Assembly: GCF_001434135.1 (NCBI RefSeq)
Contig: NZ_AZEB01000005.1
Coordinates: 62,001-126,000, forward strand
Origin: Lentilactobacillus kisonensis DSM 19906 = JCM 15041
GTDB lineage: Bacteria; Bacillota; Bacilli; Lactobacillales; Lactobacillaceae
DNA length: 64,000 nucleotides
Direction of reading: 5' to 3'
How positions within the stretch are numbered: the stretch's first letter is position 1; the number at the start of each line of letters is the position of its first letter. Shown in pieces: positions 17,636 through 26,035 of the stretch. The notes below the pieces were generated by a model. That model did not search any database. It was not told the DNA's origin and saw nothing but the letters and a program-made list of their open reading frames with translations. The translations under genes were made by a program, and so were the position numbers.

Positions 17636-18989
17636 ACCAATTAACCAGTGGCCATTTCACAAGGTATTAGTCGCCAACCGTGGCGAGATTGCTGTCCGAA
17701 TTATCCGAGCCTGTCATCAGTTAGGCCTACAAACCGTGGCAATCTACTCGACTGCTGACAAGGATGCACTCCACACCAAACTAGCCGATTCAGCCATTTG
17801 TATTGGTCCAGCAAATGCAGCTAATAGCTATTTGAACATCAACAACATTATTACCGCTGCTCAATTAACCGGGGCTGACGCGATTCATCCCGGTTATGGC
17901 TTTCTTTCAGAAAACGCCGATTTTGCCCGGGCTTGTGAACAGAACCATCTCATTTTCATCGGTCCAAACGCCGATGCAATTTCCCTGCTTGGCAACAAAG
18001 AACAAGCCAGAGAAACGATGAAGCAAGCGGGAATGCCACTCGTTAAGGGGAGCCCCACCGTTTTAACGGACTCAAAAGTCGCATTAGCTGAAGCGAAAAA
18101 AATTGGCTTTCCCATCATGATTAAGGCAAGCGCTGGTGGCGGTGGTAAGGGAATGCGTGTCGTTGATTATCCTGAACAATTTGAGAGTACCTTTGATCTC
18201 TGCCAGGATGAAGCTAGATCTGCATTTGACGATGACCACATGTATCTCGAACAGTACCTAACCCATCCCAGGCACATCGAAATACAGTTAATTGCTGACA
18301 AAGCTGGCAAGGTTCTGGCAATCGGTGAGCGGGACTGTACGATCCAAGCCAATCACCAAAAAGTAATGGAAGAAGCCCCAGCAGTTGCCTTAGATGACGC
18401 CACCCGCCAAAAGATGTTTTCCACTTGTGAACAAGCTGTTGGTAAGCTCCACTATGAAGGTGTTGGCACCGTCGAATTCTTATATAACGGCCCTGGCGCG
18501 TTCTACTTCATGGAAATGAATACCCGGATCCAAGTCGAACATCCAATTACCGAGCAAACGACTAATCTTGACCTTATCGACGCCCAATTCAGGGTAGCCG
18601 CTGGTGAAACCCTCGTCGATACAAGACCCACCGTTTCAAATTTTGCTTTGGAATGTCGCATTACTGCTTTAACTCCTGGAAAGATTACCGGCCTTCACTT
18701 ACCTGGTGGCCTGGGGGTTCGAGTTGATACCGCGCTTTACCAAGGCTACACAGTGCCACCTAACTATGATGCAATGATCGCTAAACTCATCGTTTTTGGT
18801 CCTAATCGCCCCGCTGTTTTAAATAAAATGCGCAACGTGATTGATGAAACCGTCATTAGTGGTATTTCAACCAATTTAGAACTATTAGCCCAGCTACTCG
18901 CTGAACCTGACTTGATTGCAGAAAAGACTGACGTTAATTGGTTGGATCAACAACTTGCCCAAAAGGAGGCAGATACCTATGACAATTAA
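17610..18989 (+). CDS. accC: Biotin carboxylase (AccC-like)
   Basis: 459 residues. It carboxylates the biotin of AccB using ATP and bicarbonate. Domains run in the usual order: N-terminal VLVANRGEIAVRI, HPGYGFLSENADFA, ATP-grasp glycine loop KASAGGGGKGMR, then EFLYNGPGAFYFMEMNTRIQVEHP and the C-terminal biotin-carboxylase domain (LECRITA). The ATG at 17610 was chosen because AAGGAG lies 9 nt upstream within accB; a longer in-frame start lacks this. It overlaps accB (26 bp) and the next gene (11 bp), so it is translated as part of the pxp operon. Confidence 0.93.
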   Translation: MNHLFNLHKPINQWPFHKVLVANRGEIAVRIIRACHQLGLQTVAIYSTADKDALHTKLADSAICIGPANAANSYLNINNIITAAQLTGADAIHPGYGFLSENADFARACEQNHLIFIGPNADAISLLGNKEQARETMKQAGMPLVKGSPTVLTDSKVALAEAKKIGFPIMIKASAGGGGKGMRVVDYPEQFESTFDLCQDEARSAFDDDHMYLEQYLTHPRHIEIQLIADKAGKVLAIGERDCTIQANHQKVMEEAPAVALDDATRQKMFSTCEQAVGKLHYEGVGTVEFLYNGPGAFYFMEMNTRIQVEHPITEQTTNLDLIDAQFRVAAGETLVDTRPTVSNFALECRITALTPGKITGLHLPGGLGVRVDTALYQGYTVPPNYDAMIAKLIVFGPNRPAVLNKMRNVIDETVISGISTNLELLAQLLAEPDLIAEKTDVNWLDQQLAQKEADTYDN

Positions 18990-19770
18990 CCTCGCTAATG
19001 TATCGCCCGTATCACTTCGGCAACTCATCCGCAGTGGTGACTTTACAGGCCAAACAAGTGGTCTTTGCCCTGGCTACACACAAGCCAACTTAGTCATCTT
19101 GCCCCGCAGCCTTGCTTATGACTTTTTACTTTTTACCCAACAGAATCCTCGGCCCTGTCCCGTGTTAGAGGTAAGCGATACTGGTAGCCGAAAATTACAT
19201 GAGTTTGCCAGCGACGTTGACCTTGCCAATGATTTTCCACAATATCGAGTTTATCGAAACGGTCAGGTTGCCGCTGAAGTCACTTCGGTCGCCGATATCT
19301 GGCAGGATGATTTTGTTAGTTTCATTATTGGCTGCAGTTTTTCATTTGAATCCGAATTACTAGCGGCTGGTATTGAAGTTCGAAACATCACGGAAAAGGT
19401 GAACGTGCCGATGTTTAATACCAACATTCCGTTGAAATCCGCTGGTCCTTTTCACGGCAACATGGTCGTCAGCATGCGTCCCATCCCTGAATCACAAATT
19501 CCAACCGCCGTTCAGGTCACTGGCGCAATGCCCAAAGTTCATGGCGCTCCCATCCAAATTGGCGATCCACAAGCAATTGGCATCACTGACCTTAATCACC
19601 CCGACTACGGCGATTCGGTCACAATCAACCCTGGTGAACAGCCCGTATTCTGGCCGTGCGGGGTTACCCCACAAAACGTCATTATGCAGACGAAGCCGCC
19701 ATTGGTCATTACCCACGCGCCTGGTCATATGTTGGTAACGGATGTTGTGAATGCAACGCTGAAATATTAA
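18979..19770 (+). CDS. Putative hydro-lyase, YcsI/DUF1445 family
   Basis: 263 residues, homologous to Bacillus YcsI (DUF1445; related to a D-glutamate cyclase described in eukaryotes). Visible blocks are LRQLIRSGDFTGQTSGLCPGYTQANLVILP, then FIIGCSFSFESELL, and GPFHGNMVVSMRP. In Bacillus ycsI sits in the ycsF-ycsG-ycsI-kipIA cluster, as here, and a D-glutamate/5-oxoproline interconversion would fit the operon, though this is inference. Start ATG 10 nt after AAAGGAGG, overlapping accC by 11 bp. The hairpin element copy 6 begins at the base after its stop codon. Confidence 0.85.
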   Translation: MTINLANVSPVSLRQLIRSGDFTGQTSGLCPGYTQANLVILPRSLAYDFLLFTQQNPRPCPVLEVSDTGSRKLHEFASDVDLANDFPQYRVYRNGQVAAEVTSVADIWQDDFVSFIIGCSFSFESELLAAGIEVRNITEKVNVPMFNTNIPLKSAGPFHGNMVVSMRPIPESQIPTAVQVTGAMPKVHGAPIQIGDPQAIGITDLNHPDYGDSVTINPGEQPVFWPCGVTPQNVIMQTKPPLVITHAPGHMLVTDVVNATLKY

Positions 19771-19890
19771 TAGGACAGCTGCGCAGAGCAGAAATCTGCG
19801 TGTAAGCACCTATCGAAAAAATTCCAAAACCAGGAATTTCCTCGATAGGAGACTTACACTCCGATTTCTAACCGCTCTGCTCCGCTCACT
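19771..19890 (-). repeat. ~120-bp hairpin element inside the pxp operon (copy 6)
   Basis: It begins TAGGACAGCTGCGCAGAGCAG immediately after the ycsI-like stop codon and ends GCTCAC, 9 nt before the pxpA AGGAGG. Apical arms CCTATCGA/TCGATAGG. The apical half is almost identical to copy 19, some 35 kb away. Confidence 0.9.
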
Positions 19891-19911
19891 TTACTTAGGA
19901 GGTTCTTCAAA

Positions 19912-20661
19912 ATGACAACAATTGATTTAAATAGCGACCTTGGTGAAAGCTATGGTCGTTATCATTTAGGTAACGATGATCAGGTAATTCCTTTAATTAG
20001 TTCTGCCAACATTGCCTGTGGCTTTCATGCTGGCGATCCTGACGTGATGTATCAGACCGTTTCCATGGCTGAAAAAGCCGGTGTTGGCGTCGGTGCTCAC
20101 CCAGGCTTTCCAGATCTTGATGGCTTTGGCCGCCGAAAGATGGACCTTTCACCGGACGCCGTTACACACATGGTAACCTACCAAATCGCCGCGTTAGCCG
20201 GATTCACCAAAACGCATCGTTTGCACCACGTTAAAGCTCATGGTGCCTTATACAACGCCGCTGGCAAAGACCTTACCTTGGCAACCGCAATCTGTAAGGG
20301 CATCAAAGCTGAAGATCCTCATTTACTGGTTTATGCGCTATCAAACAGCGCTTTAGTGACCGCAGCAAACAATCTCGGTCTTCCAGTTGCCCAGGAAGTA
20401 TTTGCAGATCGTAATTATCAAGCAGATGGCAGCTTAGTTCCGAGAAGCCAGCCCAATGCCGTTTTACACGACCCTGACGCAATTGCAAAACGCACAATTT
20501 CAATGATTAAAACCCAATCGGTGGTAGCCGTAACGGGCGAAACGGTCCCAATCAAGGTTGATTCAATCTGCGTCCACGGTGATAACGGCGCAGCCTTAGA
20601 AATTGTTAAACACCTCACCCAAGCACTCAAACAAGAAGGTATTGCCATTAAAACCCGTTAA
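19912..20661 (+). CDS. pxpA: 5-oxoprolinase subunit PxpA (LamB/YcsF family)
   Basis: 249 residues. It begins IDLNSDLGESYGRYHLGND and contains SSANIACGFHAGDPDVM, GAHPGFPDLDGFGRR, HHVKAHGALYNAA and QEVFADRNYQADGSLVPR, all hallmarks of PxpA, including the conserved His/Asp residues of the catalytic pocket. PxpA with PxpB and PxpC hydrolyses 5-oxoproline to glutamate using ATP. AGGAGG lies 9 nt before the ATG, directly behind hairpin copy 6, so the element forms the 5' boundary of this cistron. The transporter gene follows after 18 nt. Confidence 0.94.
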   Translation: MTTIDLNSDLGESYGRYHLGNDDQVIPLISSANIACGFHAGDPDVMYQTVSMAEKAGVGVGAHPGFPDLDGFGRRKMDLSPDAVTHMVTYQIAALAGFTKTHRLHHVKAHGALYNAAGKDLTLATAICKGIKAEDPHLLVYALSNSALVTAANNLGLPVAQEVFADRNYQADGSLVPRSQPNAVLHDPDAIAKRTISMIKTQSVVAVTGETVPIKVDSICVHGDNGAALEIVKHLTQALKQEGIAIKTR

Positions 20662-20679
20662 TTTGAAAGGAAAATGCTT

Positions 20680-21903
20680 ATGAAAAACTCCCAAATTCCC
20701 AATCCCGCAAAGGATAAACGAATCCGCAGTGCCGCGCTTGGAGCCGCCTTTTTAATGGCCATGGCCGCAGTTGGCCCAGGCTTTTTAACCCAAACTGCCA
20801 TGTTCACTGGCCAGCTAGGGGCCAACTTTGGCTTTGCAATTCTCATATGTATTCTTGTCGATATCGTTGTTCAATTAAACATTTGGCGAATTATTATTGT
20901 TTCTGGGAAACGCGCGCAAGTGATTGCTAACGAGGTGTTCCCTGGCTTAGGTTATTTACTTTCATTTTTAGTTGCCATGGGCGGATTATTCTTCAACATT
21001 GGTAACATTGGTGGTGCTGGTTTAGGCCTCAACGTCCTTTTTGGCATTTCACCAGAAAATGGTGCTTTGATCGCGGCCGCAATTGCGATCAGCGTTCTCA
21101 TTATCAAAAACGCCCTCAAAGCAATGGACATCACGGTTCAGATTTTAGCAGTTATTAAAATTGGTATTTTACTTTATATTTTATCCGTGATGACCGTTCC
21201 CTATGGCACTGCGGCGGTTCATGCCTTTGACCCTTCAAACGTTAATTTTTATTCCATCGTTACCATTGTTGGTGGTACTGTGGGTGGTTACATCTCATTT
21301 TCAGGTGGTCATCGATTACTAGAAGGTGGTGCCAAGGGGCCTGAAAGTATCAAGTACGTTAACGAAGGCGCCCTAACCGGAATTGGAATTGCGTCAGTTA
21401 TTCGGGTCATGCTATTCTTGGCAGGATTAGCGGTTGTTACCGCCGGCTTTAAGTTAGACCCAGCCAATCCAGCTGCCTCAATCTTTAAGTACGCAGCTGG
21501 CAACTTTGGCTATAAGTTCTTTGGCCTTCTCTTATTTGCTTCAGGGATGTCCTCTACATTAGGTTCAACGTTTACGTCTACCTCATTTTTGGATTACGCG
21601 GTAAGTGATCGGACGGGTGTGATGTTCAAACGTTATCGTAGTAGCTTCATCATTGGTTTCATTATTGTTTCAACGGCGATCTTTTATTTCATTGGCAGCC
21701 CAGCCAAAGTATTAGTTGTCGTTGGCGCAATCAATGGTTTCGTCTTACCAATTGCTTTAGCAATCTTACTGGTAGCTGCAAGGAAAAAGCCGATCATGGG
21801 TGTTTCCTACCACCATCCTGCTTGGTTAACATGGACAGGTTGGTTGGTAGTGGCTTTCATGGCTTACGCGGGTGTGCGGACGATTATGATGCTATTCGCA
21901 TAG
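20680..21903 (+). CDS. NRAMP-family transporter (YcsG-like) lacking the metal-binding motifs
   Basis: 407 residues with about 11 membrane segments, resembling the NRAMP/MntH fold and Bacillus YcsG, which lies next to ycsF. In true metal transporters helix 1 carries DPGN and helix 6 MPH; here the helix 1 motif reads VGPGFLTQTA and the helix 6 region reads YISFSGGHRLL, so the metal-coordinating Asp, Asn and Met are absent. Position as last gene of the pxp operon suggests uptake of 5-oxoproline or a related small organic compound. The start is the second ATG (20680), 8 nt after AAAGGA. Two tandem hairpin elements follow, the first sharing the G of the TAG stop. Confidence 0.85.
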   Translation: MKNSQIPNPAKDKRIRSAALGAAFLMAMAAVGPGFLTQTAMFTGQLGANFGFAILICILVDIVVQLNIWRIIIVSGKRAQVIANEVFPGLGYLLSFLVAMGGLFFNIGNIGGAGLGLNVLFGISPENGALIAAAIAISVLIIKNALKAMDITVQILAVIKIGILLYILSVMTVPYGTAAVHAFDPSNVNFYSIVTIVGGTVGGYISFSGGHRLLEGGAKGPESIKYVNEGALTGIGIASVIRVMLFLAGLAVVTAGFKLDPANPAASIFKYAAGNFGYKFFGLLLFASGMSSTLGSTFTSTSFLDYAVSDRTGVMFKRYRSSFIIGFIIVSTAIFYFIGSPAKVLVVVGAINGFVLPIALAILLVAARKKPIMGVSYHHPAWLTWTGWLVVAFMAYAGVRTIMMLFA

Positions 21904-22022
21904 TGAGCGGAGTCAGGCGGTTAGAAACTGGAATATAAGTCTTCTCACCCAGAAATTCCTGGGCTTGGAATTTTTGGGTGAGGTGCTTATATGTAAATTT
22001 CTGCCTGACGCAGCGGTCCTAA
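21903..22022 (+). repeat. ~120-bp hairpin element (copy 7)
   Basis: Its first base is the G of the transporter's TAG stop codon (TAGTGAGCGGAG). Outer arms GTCAGGC/GCCTGAC, apical arms TCACCCA/TGGGTGA; both differ from other copies but pair. Confidence 0.9.
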
Positions 22023-22026
22023 AAAC

Positions 22027-22149
22027 AGTGAGCGAAGCAAAGCGGTTAGAAAGCGGAGCCTAAGTGACTCCGTTCGGAAATCCCTGGGTTTGAGGTTTTT
22101 GAACGGAGTGGCTTAGGTGCAGCTTTCTGCTTTGAGGAGCGGTCCTAAT
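22027..22149 (+). repeat. ~120-bp hairpin element (copy 8)
   Basis: Begins GTGAGCGAAGCAAAGCGG only a few bases after copy 7. Arms AGAAAGC/GCTTTCT, CCTAAG/CTTAGG and CTCCGTTC/GAACGGAG. Nearly identical to copy 2, including the flank TCTATATAAGATAGAA. Confidence 0.9.
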
Positions 22150-22246
22150 CTATATAAGATAGAACCCCCCAAAAACAACCTCACTCCATACAATCGCAAA
22201 TCCGTATCTCTATTTACATCCATAACTCATTACCTAAAATCATTAA

Positions 22247-22304
22247 AAAAGGTCTGTGACCCCACCAATTGGAACTAACCAATCAGTGAAGTCACAGACC
22301 TTTT
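22247..22304. terminator. Bidirectional terminator between pxp operon and azlCD
   Basis: AAAAGGTCTGTGAC (22247-22260) pairs perfectly with GTCACAGACCTTTT (22291-22304), with an inner TTGG/CCAA stem. T-runs on both strands serve the convergent operons. Confidence 0.85.
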
Positions 22305-22320
22305 ATGTAAAATATCCAAT

Positions 22321-22653
22321 TTAAACCACCAGGGCTAATAAAAAGACGGCACACAATCCTAACACAACTGAAATTGCCATTGACCTTGTCCAATAGGCAA
22401 TCCCAATCACAATAACCGCAGCAATCATTTCTGGCGCCCGATTCACAACTGATACCACGTAGTCTGGGGTAATAAAAATATCCTTTACAACTAGTGCTGT
22501 GAATAGCGATACTGGCACATACCGCATCCATTCGTTGAACCAGTTAGGAATCTTGCGGGTTCGAAAAAATAGTAGTGGAATTAATCGTGGTGCAAACGCC
22601 ACGCAAAAACATCCTAATATCAACCAAACGTGTTGTGTCGTGTTCCATTCCAT
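22321..22653 (-). CDS. azlD: Branched-chain amino acid transport protein AzlD
   Basis: 110 residues with four hydrophobic segments. Family blocks: FAPRLIPLLFFRTRKIPNWFNEWMRYVPVSLFTALV. AzlD is the small subunit of the AzlCD exporter for branched-chain amino acids. ATG start with TAGGAG about 8 nt upstream. It begins 12 nt after the azlC stop, so both are cotranscribed. Confidence 0.9.
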   Translation of the reverse strand: MEWNTTQHVWLILGCFCVAFAPRLIPLLFFRTRKIPNWFNEWMRYVPVSLFTALVVKDIFITPDYVVSVVNRAPEMIAAVIVIGIAYWTRSMAISVVLGLCAVFLLALVV

Positions 22654-22665
22654 AAAAACTAACTC

Positions 22666-23445
22666 CTACTCATCAACGTCTTCAGGTGACCCAGCTGGAT
22701 TCTTAATGTGCCTTAATAGACTGCTGTTCGGGAAAAATTTTCTAATAGAGGCTTCTGCCATAAACCCAATAAATGATGCGACGATTGTCGAAATAACCAA
22801 TCCTAGCGTTGATTTGGTCAAAACCATAAAGTAAGCGGCCAAAAAACCGGATAGGATACAAATCAAAATAATTAACCCATTCTTCAATTGCACCACAATC
22901 ATGTACAGGAATAGCGCGGTCAAGGCAAAATGCACAATTGTCAGATCAATGTGAATTGCGCTACCAATCAAACTGCCAATCAGATTACTAATTGTCCAAA
23001 AGACCAGCGTCATGTGTTCAACGTGCAATGCCTCTTTAGGCGTAAACTTCTTATCCGTCGAAAACTTTAAATAATTAAGCGCATAATTTTCGTCATTCAT
23101 CGACGCCGCAAATAACGCGGTAAACCCTAATGATTGACCATGTAAGTATTTCGAAAGGCTTGATCCCAATAATGCATAACGCAGTTCTAGAAAGAACATC
23201 ATCAAAATAACCGAATACATTGGTGCACTGGTAGCCAATAGTGATGCAATCAAAAACTGCGCGCCACCTGAAAACACCATCACAGAAACCATCAACGTGG
23301 TCCACACGTTGAATCCAGAAGCGTTCAATAAAATACCACATGCCAAGCCAATTGGAATGTAACTTAAATCAACTGGCAGCGATGCATCTAGAATTCTACG
23401 CCAGTATGGCAGCTTCTCTCTAGATTTCGCTATGTTTTTACCCAA
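22666..23445 (-). CDS. azlC: Branched-chain amino acid permease AzlC
   Basis: 259 residues with seven to eight membrane segments. It contains SLPVDLSYIPIGLACGILLNASGFN, MVFSGGAQFLIASLL and FFLELRYALLGSSLSKYL, characteristic of AzlC. Together with AzlD it exports leucine, isoleucine or valine analogues. The TTG at 23445 is chosen because GGAGG is 7 nt before it; an upstream in-frame TTG (23469) has no such site. It forms a two-gene operon with azlD, closed by the bidirectional terminator at 22247-22304. Confidence 0.9.
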   Translation of the reverse strand: MGKNIAKSREKLPYWRRILDASLPVDLSYIPIGLACGILLNASGFNVWTTLMVSVMVFSGGAQFLIASLLATSAPMYSVILMMFFLELRYALLGSSLSKYLHGQSLGFTALFAASMNDENYALNYLKFSTDKKFTPKEALHVEHMTLVFWTISNLIGSLIGSAIHIDLTIVHFALTALFLYMIVVQLKNGLIILICILSGFLAAYFMVLTKSTLGLVISTIVASFIGFMAEASIRKFFPNSSLLRHIKNPAGSPEDVDE

Positions 23446-23568
23446 AAGGATTCCTCCATCATTAAGCAATAACTAACCTACTTCAGTGTAAAAATCATGT
23501 AAACACAATCCAGGTACAATTATATTGGATATCGTCCAATTAATAAACACTTTTAAGCAATTGTTTTG

Positions 23569-24828
23569 TTAAAATAGCCGCAAAATCGCCCGCCATAGGA
23601 GAATAAATGGGTTTGCTTTTTTCACAGCCTTCTGAGTAACCAACTGAATTTTGCTGTAGTAGCCCCGTAAATACTTGGGCAAGACATCTTTCAATGTCAG
23701 ATGAGCCTTGCCTGCATGAGTCCCCTTCTTCGCCGGAGCAGTAATTTTTTGATTCAACTTGACAAACTTGCCACGAACTTGCCGCTTCGTTACGGACTTT
23801 GGTGCCCATACCCAAGTAGTTTGCTTGGTGACTGCTTGAACAGAAGTCTGCTTACCATCGGGAACCCCGGCCTTGCCAACGCCTTGAATCTGACTGCCTT
23901 TTTTGAGGGTAATGGGATGCTGCTTAGTAAAGACATACCGCATCAGTTTGGCAGTTTGGGTAAATCGAGCTGGGTCACTGGCTCCTTGATTGCGAGCACC
24001 TAAAACAACCGTAACAATTCGGTGTTTGCCCCGGGTAGCCGACCCCACAAAACAGGCGCCAGCTTTATCAGATGTTCCGGTCTTCAAGCCATCAACAGTC
24101 ACCCCAGTAGCAATCTGCCTATCGTTAAGCAGCTGATTATGGCCAGCAATCGCCTTGCCGTAAAATCGTGACTGGGATTGCTTCGTAATCTTGGTTACTT
24201 TGGGAAATTCCTTAACCAATCGGCTAGCTAACAAGGCAACGTCACTAGCAGACAACTCATTTTCAGCGTTAGCACCCACATGTGGCAATGCCAATTTACC
24301 AGTCAGTTTGTTAGTCAGACCAGAAGCGTTATAAAATTTGGCATCCGTAATGCCAAGCTTCCGAGCCGTTTGATCCATCAGTCGGGAAAATTTCACCGGC
24401 GTCCCAGCAATTTTTTGTCCCAACGCCAAGGCAGCAGCGTTTGCTGAAGCTACTAGAGTTGCGTTTACTAATTGCCGAACTGAGTAAGACTTGCCAGCCA
24501 CCAACGGCACGTTAGTCAACTCAGCCGCCGTGCTCAGCTTTGCAAGGGCTGGTGAAATTTTAACTTGATCACCCCATGCTAACTTTTTTTGTTTGATTTG
24601 GTGATGAACGATATAAATAGTCATTAATTTTGAAACTGATGCAATTGGTAATGCTTGATGGGCATTTTTTTGATACAAGATTTGGCCAGTATTAGCGTCA
24701 ACGGCAACCGCCGCTTTTGCAGCAATCGTTGGCTGAGCGGCGGCCCTTACGCGCACACTAGCCGCCCCACTAAAGGACAATAAAAAAGTGCCAATTAAGG
24801 CAATTACTAGTTTGAATCGTAACTTCAT
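23569..24828 (-). CDS. dacA: D-alanyl-D-alanine carboxypeptidase (DacA/PBP5 type)
   Basis: 419 residues with a signal peptide (to about residue 30, ending RVRAAAQ). The penicillin-binding motifs are SxxK in ASVSKLM (about residue 65), SxN in ASANAAAL, and KTG in GLKTGTSDKAGAC. A PBP5_C-like beta domain follows, and the last stretch (AVKKANPFILLWRAILRLF) is a likely amphipathic membrane anchor. The enzyme trims the terminal D-residue of peptidoglycan stem peptides outside the membrane. It lies 11 nt after the sensor kinase gene and is probably cotranscribed with the two-component system, recalling the vanRS-vanY arrangement. Confidence 0.92.
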   Translation of the reverse strand: MKLRFKLVIALIGTFLLSFSGAASVRVRAAAQPTIAAKAAVAVDANTGQILYQKNAHQALPIASVSKLMTIYIVHHQIKQKKLAWGDQVKISPALAKLSTAAELTNVPLVAGKSYSVRQLVNATLVASANAAALALGQKIAGTPVKFSRLMDQTARKLGITDAKFYNASGLTNKLTGKLALPHVGANAENELSASDVALLASRLVKEFPKVTKITKQSQSRFYGKAIAGHNQLLNDRQIATGVTVDGLKTGTSDKAGACFVGSATRGKHRIVTVVLGARNQGASDPARFTQTAKLMRYVFTKQHPITLKKGSQIQGVGKAGVPDGKQTSVQAVTKQTTWVWAPKSVTKRQVRGKFVKLNQKITAPAKKGTHAGKAHLTLKDVLPKYLRGYYSKIQLVTQKAVKKANPFILLWRAILRLF

Positions 24829-24839
24829 AAGAATCCCTT

Positions 24840-26009
24840 CTAACGCGTTCCCTTTAACTTATCACTTGGTTTTGACAATCGATCCCCATGATTAATCGGC
24901 ACATGGATTGCAAACGTGGTTAAATTCATGTCAGACGTCACATTAATGTAACCCCCATGAAGATCAATGATGCTTTGAGCAATTGCTAACCCTAAGCCAG
25001 AGCCACCAGTGTCTTTATTTCGAGACTCTTCAACCCGATAAAACCGCTCAAAAATTTGATCCAGTGACTTCTGGGGGATCTGTGGGCCGTCATTGGCCAC
25101 GTCAATCACCGCTTCACCGGGCTTGCCAACTCTAGCACTTAAAAAGATGTTGTGACCACCCTTACCATACTTGATCGCGTTAGAAATGAGGTTGTTAAAC
25201 ACCCGGCCCAACTTTTCCGCATCCGCTTCAATGTACAGCGGCCGGTCAGTATTTTGGGCTGAAATCGCCAACCCCTGTTTCTTAGCTTCCAACTCAAAGC
25301 TTGCAACTAACTGCTCCATCATTTGGTTAAGGTCAATCTTATTGATGGAAAGTGGCGTACCCGTCTGTTTCACCTTTGTGTACTCAAAGAGATTATCAAC
25401 TAACGATTTCATTTGCTTGGCTTTGAGATAAGCAATTTCAGTGTATTTAAGCAAGTCTTCTTCGCTATGGTACTGCTTATCCTGGATGAGCCCCAGATAA
25501 CCCAAAATTGAAGTTAACGGTGTCCGCAAGTCATGGCTAACGTTGGTAATCAATTCATCCTTAGAACTTTCAATTGCCCGTTCCTCATTCATCGACTGGA
25601 TAACGCTATCAACTAACGCGTTAATGCTTTCAACAACTGACTGCGTGTTCCCCTTGAACTTGAACCCAATTCGATGATCTAGATGACCATTGGCAATATA
25701 ATGCAATTCACTGATAATATGGCGAAGCTGCATCTGATGGTAACGCCGAATTAACCGCCAGTACACCACTGCAGCGTCAAACAGCAACATTAAAGTAATG
25801 AAGATGTTTTCCCAACTCCATAAGTGAAAGTGGTCGGGGCCAATAATGATCGATCGTTTAATAATAAAAATACCGTCCCGCAATCCTGGATTGGTCATAA
25901 TCGATTCGTTGATCAGAATAATAATCGACAAATTCAACAATAAAAGCAGGATGACCGTTACAATCCCTTCCAAAAATAGTTCAGTTTTTTCACGGCCAGT
26001 TAACTTCAA
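24840..26009 (-). CDS. Sensor histidine kinase, VanS-like
   Basis: 389 residues. Two membrane helices (about 12-34 and 66-84) flank a short extracellular loop of about 30 residues. A HAMP-like segment (RYHQMQLRHIISELHYIANGHLDHRI) precedes the H-box SHDLRTPLTSILGYLG, the N-box NLISNAIKYG, and the G1/G2 boxes DVANDGPQI and GGSGLGLAI. TTG start behind GGGGAA. It lies between its response regulator gene (26-nt gap) and dacA (11-nt gap). The kinase probably senses cell-wall state, judging by the carboxypeptidase in the same operon. Confidence 0.92.
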   Translation of the reverse strand: MKLTGREKTELFLEGIVTVILLLLLNLSIIILINESIMTNPGLRDGIFIIKRSIIIGPDHFHLWSWENIFITLMLLFDAAVVYWRLIRRYHQMQLRHIISELHYIANGHLDHRIGFKFKGNTQSVVESINALVDSVIQSMNEERAIESSKDELITNVSHDLRTPLTSILGYLGLIQDKQYHSEEDLLKYTEIAYLKAKQMKSLVDNLFEYTKVKQTGTPLSINKIDLNQMMEQLVASFELEAKKQGLAISAQNTDRPLYIEADAEKLGRVFNNLISNAIKYGKGGHNIFLSARVGKPGEAVIDVANDGPQIPQKSLDQIFERFYRVEESRNKDTGGSGLGLAIAQSIIDLHGGYINVTSDMNLTTFAIHVPINHGDRLSKPSDKLKGTR

Positions 26010-26035
26010 AATAATTCCCCTTTTTTAACAGTTAA

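Noticed and set aside
13068-22165. Insertion sequence or transposon bounded by copies 2 and 8
   Set aside because: The two copies and flank are inverted relatives and enclose about 9 kb, but the content is ordinary chromosomal genes, there is no transposase, and no target duplication is visible.
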